A stretch of DNA of 64,000 nucleotides. Source: Candidatus Kapaibacterium sp. (lineage in GTDB: Bacteria > Bacteroidota > Ignavibacteria > Kapaibacteriales > WFXC01). The notes below the pieces were generated by a model, which saw only the letters and a list, made by a program, of their open reading frames with translations, was not told the origin of the DNA and searched no databases. The stretch covers positions 59,445 to 123,444 of the forward strand of contig WFXC01000016.1 in the NCBI GenBank assembly GCA_015490805.1, given 5' to 3'. Both the position numbers and the translations under genes were made by a program. This document shows, piece by piece, positions 53,327 through 62,144 of the stretch; position 1 is the first letter of the stretch; every line of letters begins with the position of its first letter.

Positions 53327-55000
53327 ATGCGATTCTGGTGGTGGGGAGTCCTATGGGTATTCGCCGTCGGGTGGGGAAGCGCTCAGCCGCCGGTGCCAGT
53401 GGTACGGATGGATACCGTGTGGGTGGGACAGGAGCGGATTGATACCGTAGCAGTAACACTAACGTTCCCATCAGATGAACCCTATCGCATTGTGGCAGTA
53501 CGGGTTGTGGATAATCGACAACCATTTACGGTCGCTGTACTGGATGGGGATTCAACGATCTTTCCAGAAGAACCTGTCCGCCTGGTGATCCGCTGTTTGC
53601 CCAGGCACAATCTGTGGTATCAGACATTTGTGAACCTTACCGTTCGTTCAGCGACACGGCTTATTGCCCGCCCGATTCGGCTGGAAGCTCGGGCTTACTA
53701 TCTTGATTCTACCTATCGGTTTACCTGGAATCTGCAGGGATCGGCGTTGGTTAATGCCCTGTACGATTATGTGAAGGTGCATCGCGCACTGTTCTATTCC
53801 GATGCTCGCCGACAGTTGTTCGAGTATGTGGCAAAGGGAGCGGGCGATACGATTGAGTGTGTGTATTCGGGACGGAAAATAGCTGTAAAGCGGTATGAGG
53901 AGGCGTATGCTCAAGGATTTAATACCGAACACGTGTGGCCCCGAAGCTATGGCGCAGATCGGGAACCGGCAAAGTCTGATCTGCACCATTTATTCCCGTC
54001 TGATCAACAGATCAATGAGAAGCGGGCAAACTATCCATTTGGTCTGGTAAGTCGGCAGGTGTTGTATGAGCAGGGGGGATCCAGGCTTGGGTATGATGCA
54101 GGTAATCGTATTGTTTTTGAAGTGCGGCCGAAGACCCGGGGTGATATTGCTCGCGCAATGTTTTACTTTGCCCTCCGATACCGCAATCCACGGAATTTTT
54201 TGTCTCAGCAAGAAGCGATCCTCCGGCAGTGGCACCAGGAAGATCCAGTGGATTCAGTTGAACGACGTCGCAATCAGCGCATTCGAACGATTCAGTATCG
54301 GCCCAATCCATTTATCGATCATCCGGAGTTTCTGGAACGTATTTATCAGCTCAGTGGGAATCCGGATTTTCCGCCAGTGCCTGCTGTGCAGTTTGCCGAT
54401 TCGATCTACCACGTGGTTGTAAATCAGCTTCCGGATACTGCCTGGTTTCCCCTGTTTAACATTGGCACGGCGGCAGCGATTGTGAGGGATGGGGTTGTGA
54501 AAGGGTATCAGGATAGTGCAACGGTGGCGACAGCGTTGATTTCGAGTGACACCATCCCGGCAGCGGGGATGGAGTTTGTCGCTCTTCGCATCGATTCTAG
54601 GCAGGGAGCAGCAAAACAGTGGCAATCGAAGCTTGCGCAGGAAGACACGATCACGCTACAGGTGCGATTTCGCAATGGTGTCCGCCCAGTGAAAGTACCA
54701 GTGATTATCCGTCTGGCAGTACCAACATCGGTAGCTCTGTGGTCTCAGCAAATGCCAGCCGTTACAGTGTATGGTCAAACGGCAATTATTCATCTTCCGG
54801 ATGCGTACGTTCCATTTGTGCCAGCAGTACTCCGGGATCTACTGGGACGACGCTGGCCGGTCACGGCAACGGTACAACCGCAGGCAGGTGGAAGTCGAAT
54901 CCTTCTGCAATGGGACGTTCCACTTCCTTCGGGACACTACTGGTACGTGATTCCCTGGGATCATCGTTTGTGGATCGTACCAGTCGTTATCGAGCCGTAA
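53327..55000 (+). CDS. Exported endonuclease I with T9SS-type C-terminal domain
   Basis: A 557-residue secreted nuclease. The ATG at 53327 with GGGAG three bases before it opens a signal peptide (MRFWWWGVLWVFAVGWGSAQ). A beta domain (about 22-125) precedes the endonuclease I (His-Me finger) domain, with EHVWPRSYG (201-209), SDLHHLFPSD (217-226), and QQINEKRANYPFG. A middle beta-rich region follows, and the last 80 residues (VLRDLLGRRW ... LPSGHYWYVI ... IVPVVIEP) resemble a type IX secretion sorting domain. It would degrade DNA outside the cell or at the surface, for nutrient use or matrix removal. It lies six bases before the histone-deacetylase-family gene. Confidence 0.85.
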   Translation: MRFWWWGVLWVFAVGWGSAQPPVPVVRMDTVWVGQERIDTVAVTLTFPSDEPYRIVAVRVVDNRQPFTVAVLDGDSTIFPEEPVRLVIRCLPRHNLWYQTFVNLTVRSATRLIARPIRLEARAYYLDSTYRFTWNLQGSALVNALYDYVKVHRALFYSDARRQLFEYVAKGAGDTIECVYSGRKIAVKRYEEAYAQGFNTEHVWPRSYGADREPAKSDLHHLFPSDQQINEKRANYPFGLVSRQVLYEQGGSRLGYDAGNRIVFEVRPKTRGDIARAMFYFALRYRNPRNFLSQQEAILRQWHQEDPVDSVERRRNQRIRTIQYRPNPFIDHPEFLERIYQLSGNPDFPPVPAVQFADSIYHVVVNQLPDTAWFPLFNIGTAAAIVRDGVVKGYQDSATVATALISSDTIPAAGMEFVALRIDSRQGAAKQWQSKLAQEDTITLQVRFRNGVRPVKVPVIIRLAVPTSVALWSQQMPAVTVYGQTAIIHLPDAYVPFVPAVLRDLLGRRWPVTATVQPQAGGSRILLQWDVPLPSGHYWYVIPWDHRLWIVPVVIEP

Positions 55001-55006
55001 ACGGCG

Positions 55007-55960
55007 ATGAGAAAGGCGATTTTTTATACGCATCATTACGAGGTGCCGCTTCCACCCGGACACCGGTTCCCGATGCAGAAATATCGAATGCTTCACAAGG
55101 CGCTGGTGCAGGCTCGATTGGCAGCGGAAGACGAATTATTGCCTGCGCCGCTGGTAGCGCTATGGGAAATTGAGCGGGTGCATACACCGGCGTATGTGCG
55201 GGCATTTGTGGATGGATCTCTACCGCCATCCTTGGAGCGACGCATAGGGATTCCGTGGAGTCCGATGTTTGTTCAGCGAACTCTTGCCTCCGTTGGGGCA
55301 ACCTTAGAAGCGGCGAGAATGGCAATGGTTACTGGCTTTGGCGCTGCCCTGTCAGGGGGAACGCACCATGCGTTTCCCGATTATGGTGAAGGGTTCTGTG
55401 TCTTTAACGATCTGGCGATTGCCGCAACGATGTTGCTGGAAGAATATGGTGTCCACCGTATTGCCATTGTTGATCTGGATGTACATCAGGGAAACGGCAC
55501 GGCGGCGATTTTCCAGCACCATCCGACGGTGTTTACTCTGAGTATCCACGCGGCGAATAACTATCCATTCCGCAAGGAACGCTCTTCGCTGGATATTGCA
55601 CTGCCCGATGGATGTGGAGATGCACAATATTTGGAGGCTTTAGATCAAGCATTGGATGAAGTGGAGCAATTCAATCCTGAGGTCATCCTGTACCAAGCAG
55701 GCGTCGACGTCATTCGGGAAGATCGACTGGGACGACTGAATATCAGCTTGGAGGGAGTATACCAGCGGGATAAAAAAGTTTTGCAGTTTGCCTATGCCCG
55801 AAACATTCCGATTGTGCTGACGATGGGCGGAGGATATGGCAACCCACTGGAACAAACAATTGCAGCGCATTTGCGAACGTATGCAGCAGTAGCAGAGATT
55901 TTTACAGATGCTCCAGCGCAGAACGGACCTGCTGACCGGTGTTATACACGATCTTCTTAA
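55007..55960 (+). CDS. Histone deacetylase family protein
   Basis: A 317-residue class I/II HDAC-like amidohydrolase. Active-site elements: SGGTHHAFPDYGEGFC (His120/His121), VDLDVHQGNGT with zinc ligands Asp158 and His160, YQAGVD (Asp234) and MGGGY near the C-terminus. Bacterial members act on acetylated small molecules (acetoin-utilisation, polyamines) or proteins; the substrate here is unknown. The gene begins 6 bases after the endonuclease stop. Its last 59 bases overlap the convergent small gene. Confidence 0.93.
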   Translation: MRKAIFYTHHYEVPLPPGHRFPMQKYRMLHKALVQARLAAEDELLPAPLVALWEIERVHTPAYVRAFVDGSLPPSLERRIGIPWSPMFVQRTLASVGATLEAARMAMVTGFGAALSGGTHHAFPDYGEGFCVFNDLAIAATMLLEEYGVHRIAIVDLDVHQGNGTAAIFQHHPTVFTLSIHAANNYPFRKERSSLDIALPDGCGDAQYLEALDQALDEVEQFNPEVILYQAGVDVIREDRLGRLNISLEGVYQRDKKVLQFAYARNIPIVLTMGGGYGNPLEQTIAAHLRTYAAVAEIFTDAPAQNGPADRCYTRSS

Positions 55961-56258
55961 TGGTGTCAAAGCTCAGGTCCTTGAACTCACTCATAATAAT
56001 TTCAAGGGCGTCGCCAGAGGAAAGGCGTTGTGATCGGAGTTGATAGTAGCGGTGATGGATATACCAGTTGCGCAACATTCGTTCGTTGAAAAAACCATGA
56101 TTCAAAAGGAAGAAATACACTTTGTCAGGCATAAATTCCCGAAAAATGTTGACCTGACAGTAAGGCGGAAGGGTTTGCTGCGAAGAATTCTTTTGACAAC
56201 GCTCTTCACCTGGTGAATTTTCAGTGCCTCGTTTAACGTTGATTAGTTGGACTCCCAT
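55902..56258 (-). CDS. Conserved-looking 118-residue protein of unknown function
   Basis: No family is recognised. The product is helical, with a core PDKVYFFLLNHGFFNERMLRNWYIHHRYYQL followed by SSGDALEIIMSEFKDLSFDTIKKIVYN, which has a winged-helix or HTH-like look. GGAG seven bases before the ATG (AGGAGCTAACAATG) makes a real gene likely. The first 40 residues are of low complexity and might be dispensable. Its 3' end overlaps the HDAC-like gene by 59 bases on the opposite strand. Confidence 0.65.
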   Translation of the reverse strand: MGVQLINVKRGTENSPGEERCQKNSSQQTLPPYCQVNIFREFMPDKVYFFLLNHGFFNERMLRNWYIHHRYYQLRSQRLSSGDALEIIMSEFKDLSFDTIKKIVYNTGQQVRSALEHL

Positions 56259-56589
56259 TGTTAGCTCCTGCCCCTTCGTTGGACTGTTTCAGACCTTTGT
56301 TGCGAACTCTGGGACAATAGAAACGAACATTTCAGCAGGAAATTTGATAGAAAGTTGTTCTGCCTACGAGGATGTCGTTCAGGGGACAAATACTATACTA
56401 TGTGCTTACACTCCCCTGTAGAGGTGTTGTTGGAAGTGTCGGTAGCGCTGGGAGTCTCGTTCTGTATTGTGTTTGTTGGGGACCCGAAGGTATGGGGAGA
56501 ATTGGGTAAGGGGAGCAGGCTTGGTGTTTGTTGCAAGAGTTGTATTTTTGCACCACTACAGGGGAAGAACAAACAGGAAGAAGGGAGTA
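56259..56589. other. Gene-free region upstream of the EEP nuclease, with promoter-like element
   Basis: No gene is supported in this 331-base interval. TATTTTTG at 56543-56550 fits the TAnnTTTG -7 element and lies about 40 bases before the nuclease ATG; CTTG about 19 bases before it may stand for the -33 box. The left half must also hold the promoter of the 118-residue minus-strand gene. Confidence 0.5.
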
Positions 56590-58245
56590 ATGAAGGGGAT
56601 TTTTTACTTTATTGCAGTGCTTGGCACTTGTATGGGAATGCTCCGGGCACAGGTACTGAATATCGCAGATGCGCGGCAGCAGCCACTCGGTAGTGTAGTA
56701 ACCGTCAGTGGGGTTGTAACGGTTGCACAGCAATTTGGAAATCCCGCTTTTATCCAGGATCGGACTGCGGGCATCGCTGTTTATGACTTTGATTTTATCC
56801 AGCAGGTGCAGATTGGGGATTCCGTGGTGGTGCGAGGAACGCTGTCGGAGTTTGGGCAGCAGAATGGGCAACCGGGAAGTGGATTGTTGGAGTTAACCGA
56901 TGTGACCCTGATGCAGAAAGTGTCCGGAGCGCGGATTGATACGCTTGCAGTATCGCTCGCAGCCATTGATGAGACGATCGAAGGGCGGTTGGTGCGCGTC
57001 GATTCGGTCTTCTGGACGCTGTTGCGGGACGATTTTTTCCCTGCGGAATCGCGCAATTATGGGATTTTTGATCCAACGGGGGCAGGCGAGATTCGGGTAG
57101 ATAACAATACGGAGTTAGGAGGAAAGCGAATTCCACACACCCCCTTCGATTTAGTTGGCATAGTATCCCAGTATCGGGGACTGTATCAAATTATGCCCCG
57201 ATTTATGGCAGATTTGCAGCCGCTGCCTTCCCAAGGGGCACTTCCTGATTCCCTGCTTTTAACGCTGGTAGCATGGAATGTGCAATGGTTTGGGGATCCT
57301 GAGCAGGATCCAGCGGATGATGCTGCCCAATTTGCCGGTGTTTATTCCCTGATAGACAGTCTCAATGCCGACGTTTACCTGTTACAAGAAGTGGCAAATC
57401 CAGAAGTATTTCAGCAATTGCTTGACTCACTGGAGCGGTATGATGGATATTTGGCTCCTTATAGACAGGATCTGCGAACCGGGTATTTAGTCAAGCGATC
57501 GGAGATTACTGTATTAGATACGAATCTGCTTTTTACGGCAGCGCCATCAGATGCTTGGGCCTGGGGACGTTATCCTTTCCACTTGGTATTGCTTTGGCGG
57601 GGAATACGGTTACACCTCATCAATCTGCATATGAAGGCAGGGGTTGATCCCGAAGATCAGCAGTTACGGTGGCGGGATGCGATGATCCTGTACAACGGGC
57701 TCTCTGATAGATGGAGCGACTCATTGCTCATCATTGGGGGAGACTGGAACGATGATTTTGACGAGAGTATTATTCCGGGTATGTCTTCTCCCTATGAAGC
57801 TTTTGTTGCTGACACTGGCAACTTCTTTTTGCCAAATTATTGGTTAAGTGTGCGTAGAGTTGGAACTCATCGTGGAGGCGCGTTTTTGGAACATTTCGTC
57901 GCGACACGACCGGTTCGTACCCTTCCTATTCAGTGGCAGACGGGCGTTGTATTGCCACCTTCTGTGGAACGGCACTTTGCAACGGTTTCGGATCATCTAC
58001 CTTTGCAACTGAAGCTGATATGGCAGCCATCGACGTTCATCCCGGAGCAGAAAGTGGCAAGAATCCGGATTGTTCATAAACAGCTTCTACTGGAACGCCC
58101 AGCAACGATCCAGATTTATACGTTATGGGGACAGCACATTGGCACGTGGCGGCAAGTTTATCGGGTCGATCTCTCATTTTTGCCCTCACAACCGGTCGTG
58201 TATGTGCTCAACGGACGTCAGCGGGGGATTCTGATGGTACGGTAG
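56590..58245 (+). CDS. Exported EEP-family nuclease with OB-fold and T9SS-type sorting domain
   Basis: A 551-residue protein. GAAGGGAG precedes the ATG of a signal peptide (MKGIFYFIAVLGTCMGMLRAQ). An OB-fold domain (about 22-120) with GSVVTVSGVVT and GDSVVVRGTL is followed by an endonuclease/exonuclease/phosphatase domain (about 222-480): WNVQWFG (229-235), LLQEV (264-268), NLHMK (345-349), GGDWND (383-388) and SDHLP (467-471), the complete active site. The last 65 residues (TIQIYTLWGQHIG ... VDLSFLPSQPVVYVL ... GILMVR) match a type A T9SS sorting domain. A secreted DNase or phosphodiesterase is likely. Its 3' end overlaps mnmG by 38 bases. Confidence 0.88.
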   Translation: MKGIFYFIAVLGTCMGMLRAQVLNIADARQQPLGSVVTVSGVVTVAQQFGNPAFIQDRTAGIAVYDFDFIQQVQIGDSVVVRGTLSEFGQQNGQPGSGLLELTDVTLMQKVSGARIDTLAVSLAAIDETIEGRLVRVDSVFWTLLRDDFFPAESRNYGIFDPTGAGEIRVDNNTELGGKRIPHTPFDLVGIVSQYRGLYQIMPRFMADLQPLPSQGALPDSLLLTLVAWNVQWFGDPEQDPADDAAQFAGVYSLIDSLNADVYLLQEVANPEVFQQLLDSLERYDGYLAPYRQDLRTGYLVKRSEITVLDTNLLFTAAPSDAWAWGRYPFHLVLLWRGIRLHLINLHMKAGVDPEDQQLRWRDAMILYNGLSDRWSDSLLIIGGDWNDDFDESIIPGMSSPYEAFVADTGNFFLPNYWLSVRRVGTHRGGAFLEHFVATRPVRTLPIQWQTGVVLPPSVERHFATVSDHLPLQLKLIWQPSTFIPEQKVARIRIVHKQLLLERPATIQIYTLWGQHIGTWRQVYRVDLSFLPSQPVVYVLNGRQRGILMVR

Positions 58246-60118
58246 ATGTTCCACGTGGAACATTGCGGAGGTAGAGTGCCAGGATGGAAAGATCCGCAGC
58301 CGTCACGCCAGCAATGCGCGAAGCCTGCCCCAGCGAATGCGGTCGGATCTTTGCCAGCTTTTCCCGGGCTTCGGTCGAGAGCGAAGGAATAGCAGCGTAG
58401 TCGATGTCCGGTGGAATCCGTTTTTCCTCCATCGCTCGCAATCGCTCCACTTCCCGGTGCTGTCGCTCGATGTACCCCGCATATTTGATTTCCAGTTCCA
58501 CCTGTTCCCGAACGGCTGCTGGAAGAGAGGCGAGATCCCATCCCAGTGCCGTCAACAGTCCCTCCAACGTTACTTTGCCCCGCCGCAACAGCTTTTCCAG
58601 TGACGTGGCTTCCGTAATGGGAGCTTCGCCAATAGCGGTTAGATAGGCGTTGATGACGTCAGGCGTTGCTTTCGTTGTTTGAAGCTGCCGGTGGAGCTGC
58701 GCAATGGCAGCTTCTTTGGCAAGCAATTGTTCGTGCAATTCCGGTTCAATCAGCCCTAATTCGTAGCCATAGCGCAGCAGGCGTCGGTCTGCGTTATCCT
58801 GCCGCAGCAGCAGTCGGTATTCTGCCCGCGAGGTGAACATTCGGTACGGTTCGTCGACGTCTTTGTTGATGAGATCATCGATCAAGACGCCAATATAGGC
58901 TTCCGATCGCTGGAGTTTGAATTCGCCCTCACCACGCACCAGCAGTGCCGCATTGATCCCGGCGATGAGTCCCTGAGCGGCGGCTTCTTCATATCCCGAC
59001 GTTCCGTTGATCTGTCCGGCGAAAAATAGCCCCCGGATTGCTTTGGTTTCCAGGGTAAAGTGGAGCTGGTAGGGGTAGAAAAAGTCGTACTCGACGGCGT
59101 AGCCGTAGCGGAGAATGCGGGCATTTTCCATACCGGGAATGGTGCGCAGCGCCCGCTCCTGAATGTCCCGCGGTAAGCTGGTGGAGAATCCGTTGACATA
59201 CACCGAGTTTGTACCTAGTCCTTCGGGTTCGAGAACGATCCGATGCGATTCTTTGTCTGCAAATCGGTAGACTTTATCTTCGACCGAAGGGCAGTACCGC
59301 GGACCCCGTCCCGTGATTTGGCCCGTGAACATCGGGGAGCGATCGAAGCCTTCCGCGATAATTTCGTGTGTTTCTGCGGTCGTGCGGGTCATATAGCAGA
59401 GGATCCTGTTTTCAACGGATTGGGTACGCAGAGAAAATGGCTGGGGAGGCTCATCCCCGGGATGGATTTCCATCTTGCGGAGATCGAGCGTTTCCAGAGC
59501 GACCCGTGGTGGCGTGCCGGTTTTGAGCCGTCCACGCTGGAGACCGTAACTTTCCAGCAGATCCGAGATTTTGGTGGCACTCTTTTCACCAAAGCGTCCC
59601 CCGGTTGTCGCCTCCAGCCCGGTGTACATTACTCCGTTGAGGAAGGTTCCACCACACAGCACAACGGCTGTGGTTTTGAGCTGTTCGCGATCATCCAGGA
59701 CTACTCCAACGACCCGATCGTTGCGGACCAGAATTTCCGTCACCATACCCTCAATCAGGGTTAAGTTAGACAGAGATTGGAGCAGTTGTCGAGCAAACAG
59801 CGGGTAGAGGGCTTTATCGTTTTGCGACCGGGGCGACCACACGGCGGGACCGCGGGAACGGTTCAGGAGTTTGAACTGAATACCGCTCCGATCTGCTAAG
59901 ACACCCATCACGCCGCCCAGAGCGTCAATTTCTTTCACCAGGTGCCCTTTTGCTGTTCCTCCGACGGCAGGGTTACACGAAAGCCGTCCAATGGTGTCGA
60001 GGGACATCGTCACCAGCGCAACACGGCATCCCATCCGGGCAGCCGCTGCTGCTGCTTCGATACCGGCGTGCCCACCGCCGATCACAATGACATCGTATGT
60101 ATCCGATCGATTGCGCAT
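58208..60118 (-). CDS. mnmG: tRNA uridine-5-carboxymethylaminomethyl modification enzyme MnmG
   Basis: A 636-residue FAD protein (GidA). The FAD site is DVIVIGGGHAGIEAAAAAARMG (about 9-30), with SCNPAVGG, and the conserved GTPPR, YCPS and EYDFFYP blocks. The C-terminal helical domain ends near residue 610. With MnmE it installs cmnm5U at wobble position 34. A perfect parS palindrome lies inside its 3' end and another touches its start codon. The gene follows the GNAT gene by 17 bases; mnmE lies further upstream in the same direction. Confidence 0.96.
   Translation of the reverse strand: MRNRSDTYDVIVIGGGHAGIEAAAAAARMGCRVALVTMSLDTIGRLSCNPAVGGTAKGHLVKEIDALGGVMGVLADRSGIQFKLLNRSRGPAVWSPRSQNDKALYPLFARQLLQSLSNLTLIEGMVTEILVRNDRVVGVVLDDREQLKTTAVVLCGGTFLNGVMYTGLEATTGGRFGEKSATKISDLLESYGLQRGRLKTGTPPRVALETLDLRKMEIHPGDEPPQPFSLRTQSVENRILCYMTRTTAETHEIIAEGFDRSPMFTGQITGRGPRYCPSVEDKVYRFADKESHRIVLEPEGLGTNSVYVNGFSTSLPRDIQERALRTIPGMENARILRYGYAVEYDFFYPYQLHFTLETKAIRGLFFAGQINGTSGYEEAAAQGLIAGINAALLVRGEGEFKLQRSEAYIGVLIDDLINKDVDEPYRMFTSRAEYRLLLRQDNADRRLLRYGYELGLIEPELHEQLLAKEAAIAQLHRQLQTTKATPDVINAYLTAIGEAPITEATSLEKLLRRGKVTLEGLLTALGWDLASLPAAVREQVELEIKYAGYIERQHREVERLRAMEEKRIPPDIDYAAIPSLSTEAREKLAKIRPHSLGQASRIAGVTAADLSILALYLRNVPRGTSTVPSESPADVR
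58247..58262. promoter_or_regulatory. parS site (ParB-binding centromere), copy 1
   Basis: TGTTCCACGTGGAACA is a perfect 16-base palindrome matching bacterial parS (TGTTtCACGTGaAACA with C/G at the two variable positions). With one more base on each side it is an 18-base palindrome. It lies 1 base after the EEP nuclease stop and within mnmG, where it encodes Asn-Val-Pro-Arg-Gly-Thr near the C-terminus. Confidence 0.88.
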
Positions 60119-60134
60119 TGTTCCACGTGGAACA
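60119..60134. promoter_or_regulatory. parS site (ParB-binding centromere), copy 2
   Basis: A second exact TGTTCCACGTGGAACA, in the 17-base gap between the mnmG start codon and the GNAT gene stop. Two identical 16-base palindromes 1.9 kb apart, about 20 kb from the DnaA-box cluster, fit origin-proximal parS placement. Confidence 0.9.
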
Positions 60135-60135
60135 T

Positions 60136-60684
60136 TTATGGTTTGAGAAACTTCACGTACAGGACGTAGTCTTCGTACACATCGTCATCCAGCTTCACAG
60201 CCCGTGGTTCGGTCCCATACTGCTGGAAATCCCATCGCTGGTACAATCGACGTAAAGGAACGTTCGAGCTTGCAACCGCAGTGTGAAGCTGCTCGATAGC
60301 GGGGAGTTCAGCCCGTATCAGCTCAAACAGCGTGCGCAGCAGTTGATGGGCAATCCCCAGACGACGAAACGTTGGATCCGTATATACCCAATCAATCGCT
60401 CCACGATGGTGCACTCGATGGTTGTTCGCCGGTTCGGATCGGAATCGGAGCATCGAAACCAGCTCGTTTTCGAAAAAAGCGCCCAGCAGGAAAGAAACTG
60501 GAAAATGGAGCAGTCGCTGAAATTGCTCAGGCGAATGACGGAATTGCTTGACGAAATACGGCAGATCGAATGGAAAGGCTTCCGGATGTTCCCGCAGCGC
60601 CTGCTCCATCAGGCGTAAGTACTCAAAGCGGTCGGTATTGTTCAGTGGACGGATGGTAATGATGTCGAAAATGGAACGATGCAT
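60136..60684 (-). CDS. GNAT family N-acetyltransferase
   Basis: A 182-residue acetyltransferase. The acetyl-CoA-binding motif is DPTFRRLGIAHQLLRTLFEL (R/Q-x-x-G-x-G/A type) around residues 107-126, preceded by the strand GAIDWVYT. The C-terminal part has NVPLRRLYQRWDFQQYG, the usual N..A..LY...GF position. The substrate is unknown. It sits between mnmE (9 bases upstream) and mnmG (17 bases downstream) in the same direction, an unusual insertion in a tRNA-modification pair. Confidence 0.9.
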   Translation of the reverse strand: MHRSIFDIITIRPLNNTDRFEYLRLMEQALREHPEAFPFDLPYFVKQFRHSPEQFQRLLHFPVSFLLGAFFENELVSMLRFRSEPANNHRVHHRGAIDWVYTDPTFRRLGIAHQLLRTLFELIRAELPAIEQLHTAVASSNVPLRRLYQRWDFQQYGTEPRAVKLDDDVYEDYVLYVKFLKP

Positions 60685-60693
60685 TTCTGATGC

Positions 60694-62067
60694 TCATTTG
60701 CCAATACAAAACCGTGAAAAAATGGCTTGCAGCACTTCGTCTGTATAAACTTCGCCGGTAATCTTGCCAATGGCGTTTAGCGCTTCGCGCACCTCAACAG
60801 CGACAAATTCGTTAGACAAACCGGCACGGAGTGCGTCGATCGCCGCAGCTAAGGAACGAGCAGCAGCGGCTAATAGCGTTGCCTGACGTTCATTGATCAA
60901 ACCATCGGTGACGCGCTGACTGTCTTCTGTTGCAATCGTTGCCAGTGTGCGCTTGAGCTGGGCGAGCCCTTCCCCCGTGCGGGCGGAAATGCCAAGGGTC
61001 TGGACCGATCCGTTCGAGGGGAATGCTGAAGGGGGATCCGGGATCAGGTCCAGCTTGTTGTGGACCAGTAAATACCGCGACTGCGGGTAGCGTTGCTGCA
61101 GCGCGGCGAGTAAGGAGTTTGAATGCTCAAATCCCAGCGAGGCATCGTTAAGGACCAGGACGAGATTAGACTGTTGCAGAATCGAATGTGCCAACTCGAT
61201 CCCTTCCAGCTCAATGCGATCCGCCGGTTTGTCGCGCAGCCCGGCGGTGTCTACCAGCTTAATGCTCATTCCGTCCAGAAACAGCACTTCCTCAATGTAG
61301 TCGCGAGTGGTGCCCGGCAGGTCGCTGACAATTGCCCGCTGCTTACCTAAAAGCGCATTCAGCAGGGAAGATTTTCCCGCATTGGGATATCCTACGATGC
61401 CCACCACATATCCACCACGGAGAATTTCCGCTGCAACGACGCTATCGGCTAATTCGGAGCAAATGTGGTGAACCGCATTTAATTGCCGGATCACGGTTTC
61501 ACGGTCGATCAGCTCAATGTCTTCTTCTGCAAAGTCCAGTTCCAATTCTAAGAGGCCAGCGATGTCAATCAGTTGTTGCCGCAATTGTTGCAGTCGTCGG
61601 GTCAGTCCGCCAACCAGTTGCCGGGCGGCTGCCTGTGCACCCGGAATGGTCTGAGCGTGGATTAAGTCAGCGACTGCTTCAACCTGCGTCAGATCCAGCT
61701 TGCCATTGAGAAATGCCCGCTTGGTGAATTCACCCGGCTCTGCGTGGCGAGCGCCCGCCGTAATCAGTGCGTTGAGAATCTGTTGCGTAACCAGCGGTCC
61801 TCCGTGGCAGCCAAATTCTACCACATCTTCGCCGGTGTACGAGTGAGGAGCGCGGAACACCGAAGCAGTGACCGTATCAATGAGCTGAGAGCCGTCGTAG
61901 AATTTCCCATAGTGGATGGTGTGTGTGGGCACTGTTGCCAGCGCCGCTTTGCCACGGAAGCAGCGATCAGCAATGGCGAAAGCATCCGGTCCTGAGAGCC
62001 GGACAATTGCAATACCTCCAATGCCGGGTGGCGTTGCTACTGCGCAAATAGTATCTTTGCTGATCAT
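60694..62067 (-). CDS. mnmE: tRNA modification GTPase MnmE
   Basis: A 457-residue MnmE/TrmE. The N-terminal folate-binding domain starts with DTICAVATPPGIGGIAIVRLSG, then a helical domain, then an inserted G domain with GYPNAGKSS (226-234), SDLPGTTRDYIEE, DTAGLR and NKLD, and the C-terminal catalytic CIGK (454-457). With MnmG it makes the cmnm5 modification of wobble uridine. An AGGAGGA lies too far upstream (about 30 bases) to serve this start. The 207-residue unknown gene lies 77 bases upstream. Confidence 0.96.
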   Translation of the reverse strand: MISKDTICAVATPPGIGGIAIVRLSGPDAFAIADRCFRGKAALATVPTHTIHYGKFYDGSQLIDTVTASVFRAPHSYTGEDVVEFGCHGGPLVTQQILNALITAGARHAEPGEFTKRAFLNGKLDLTQVEAVADLIHAQTIPGAQAAARQLVGGLTRRLQQLRQQLIDIAGLLELELDFAEEDIELIDRETVIRQLNAVHHICSELADSVVAAEILRGGYVVGIVGYPNAGKSSLLNALLGKQRAIVSDLPGTTRDYIEEVLFLDGMSIKLVDTAGLRDKPADRIELEGIELAHSILQQSNLVLVLNDASLGFEHSNSLLAALQQRYPQSRYLLVHNKLDLIPDPPSAFPSNGSVQTLGISARTGEGLAQLKRTLATIATEDSQRVTDGLINERQATLLAAAARSLAAAIDALRAGLSNEFVAVEVREALNAIGKITGEVYTDEVLQAIFSRFCIGK

Positions 62068-62144
62068 CTACACTGGATGCACTTCGATGAAACTTCCTCC
62101 TGCTGTGTAAACCACTTATTGACGAACAATCGGCACGAAAAGCG

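Noticed and set aside
55902..56258. The 118-residue gene as a mere shadow of the HDAC gene
   Set aside because: Only 59 of its 357 bases overlap, and it has its own well-placed Shine-Dalgarno, so it was kept as a gene.
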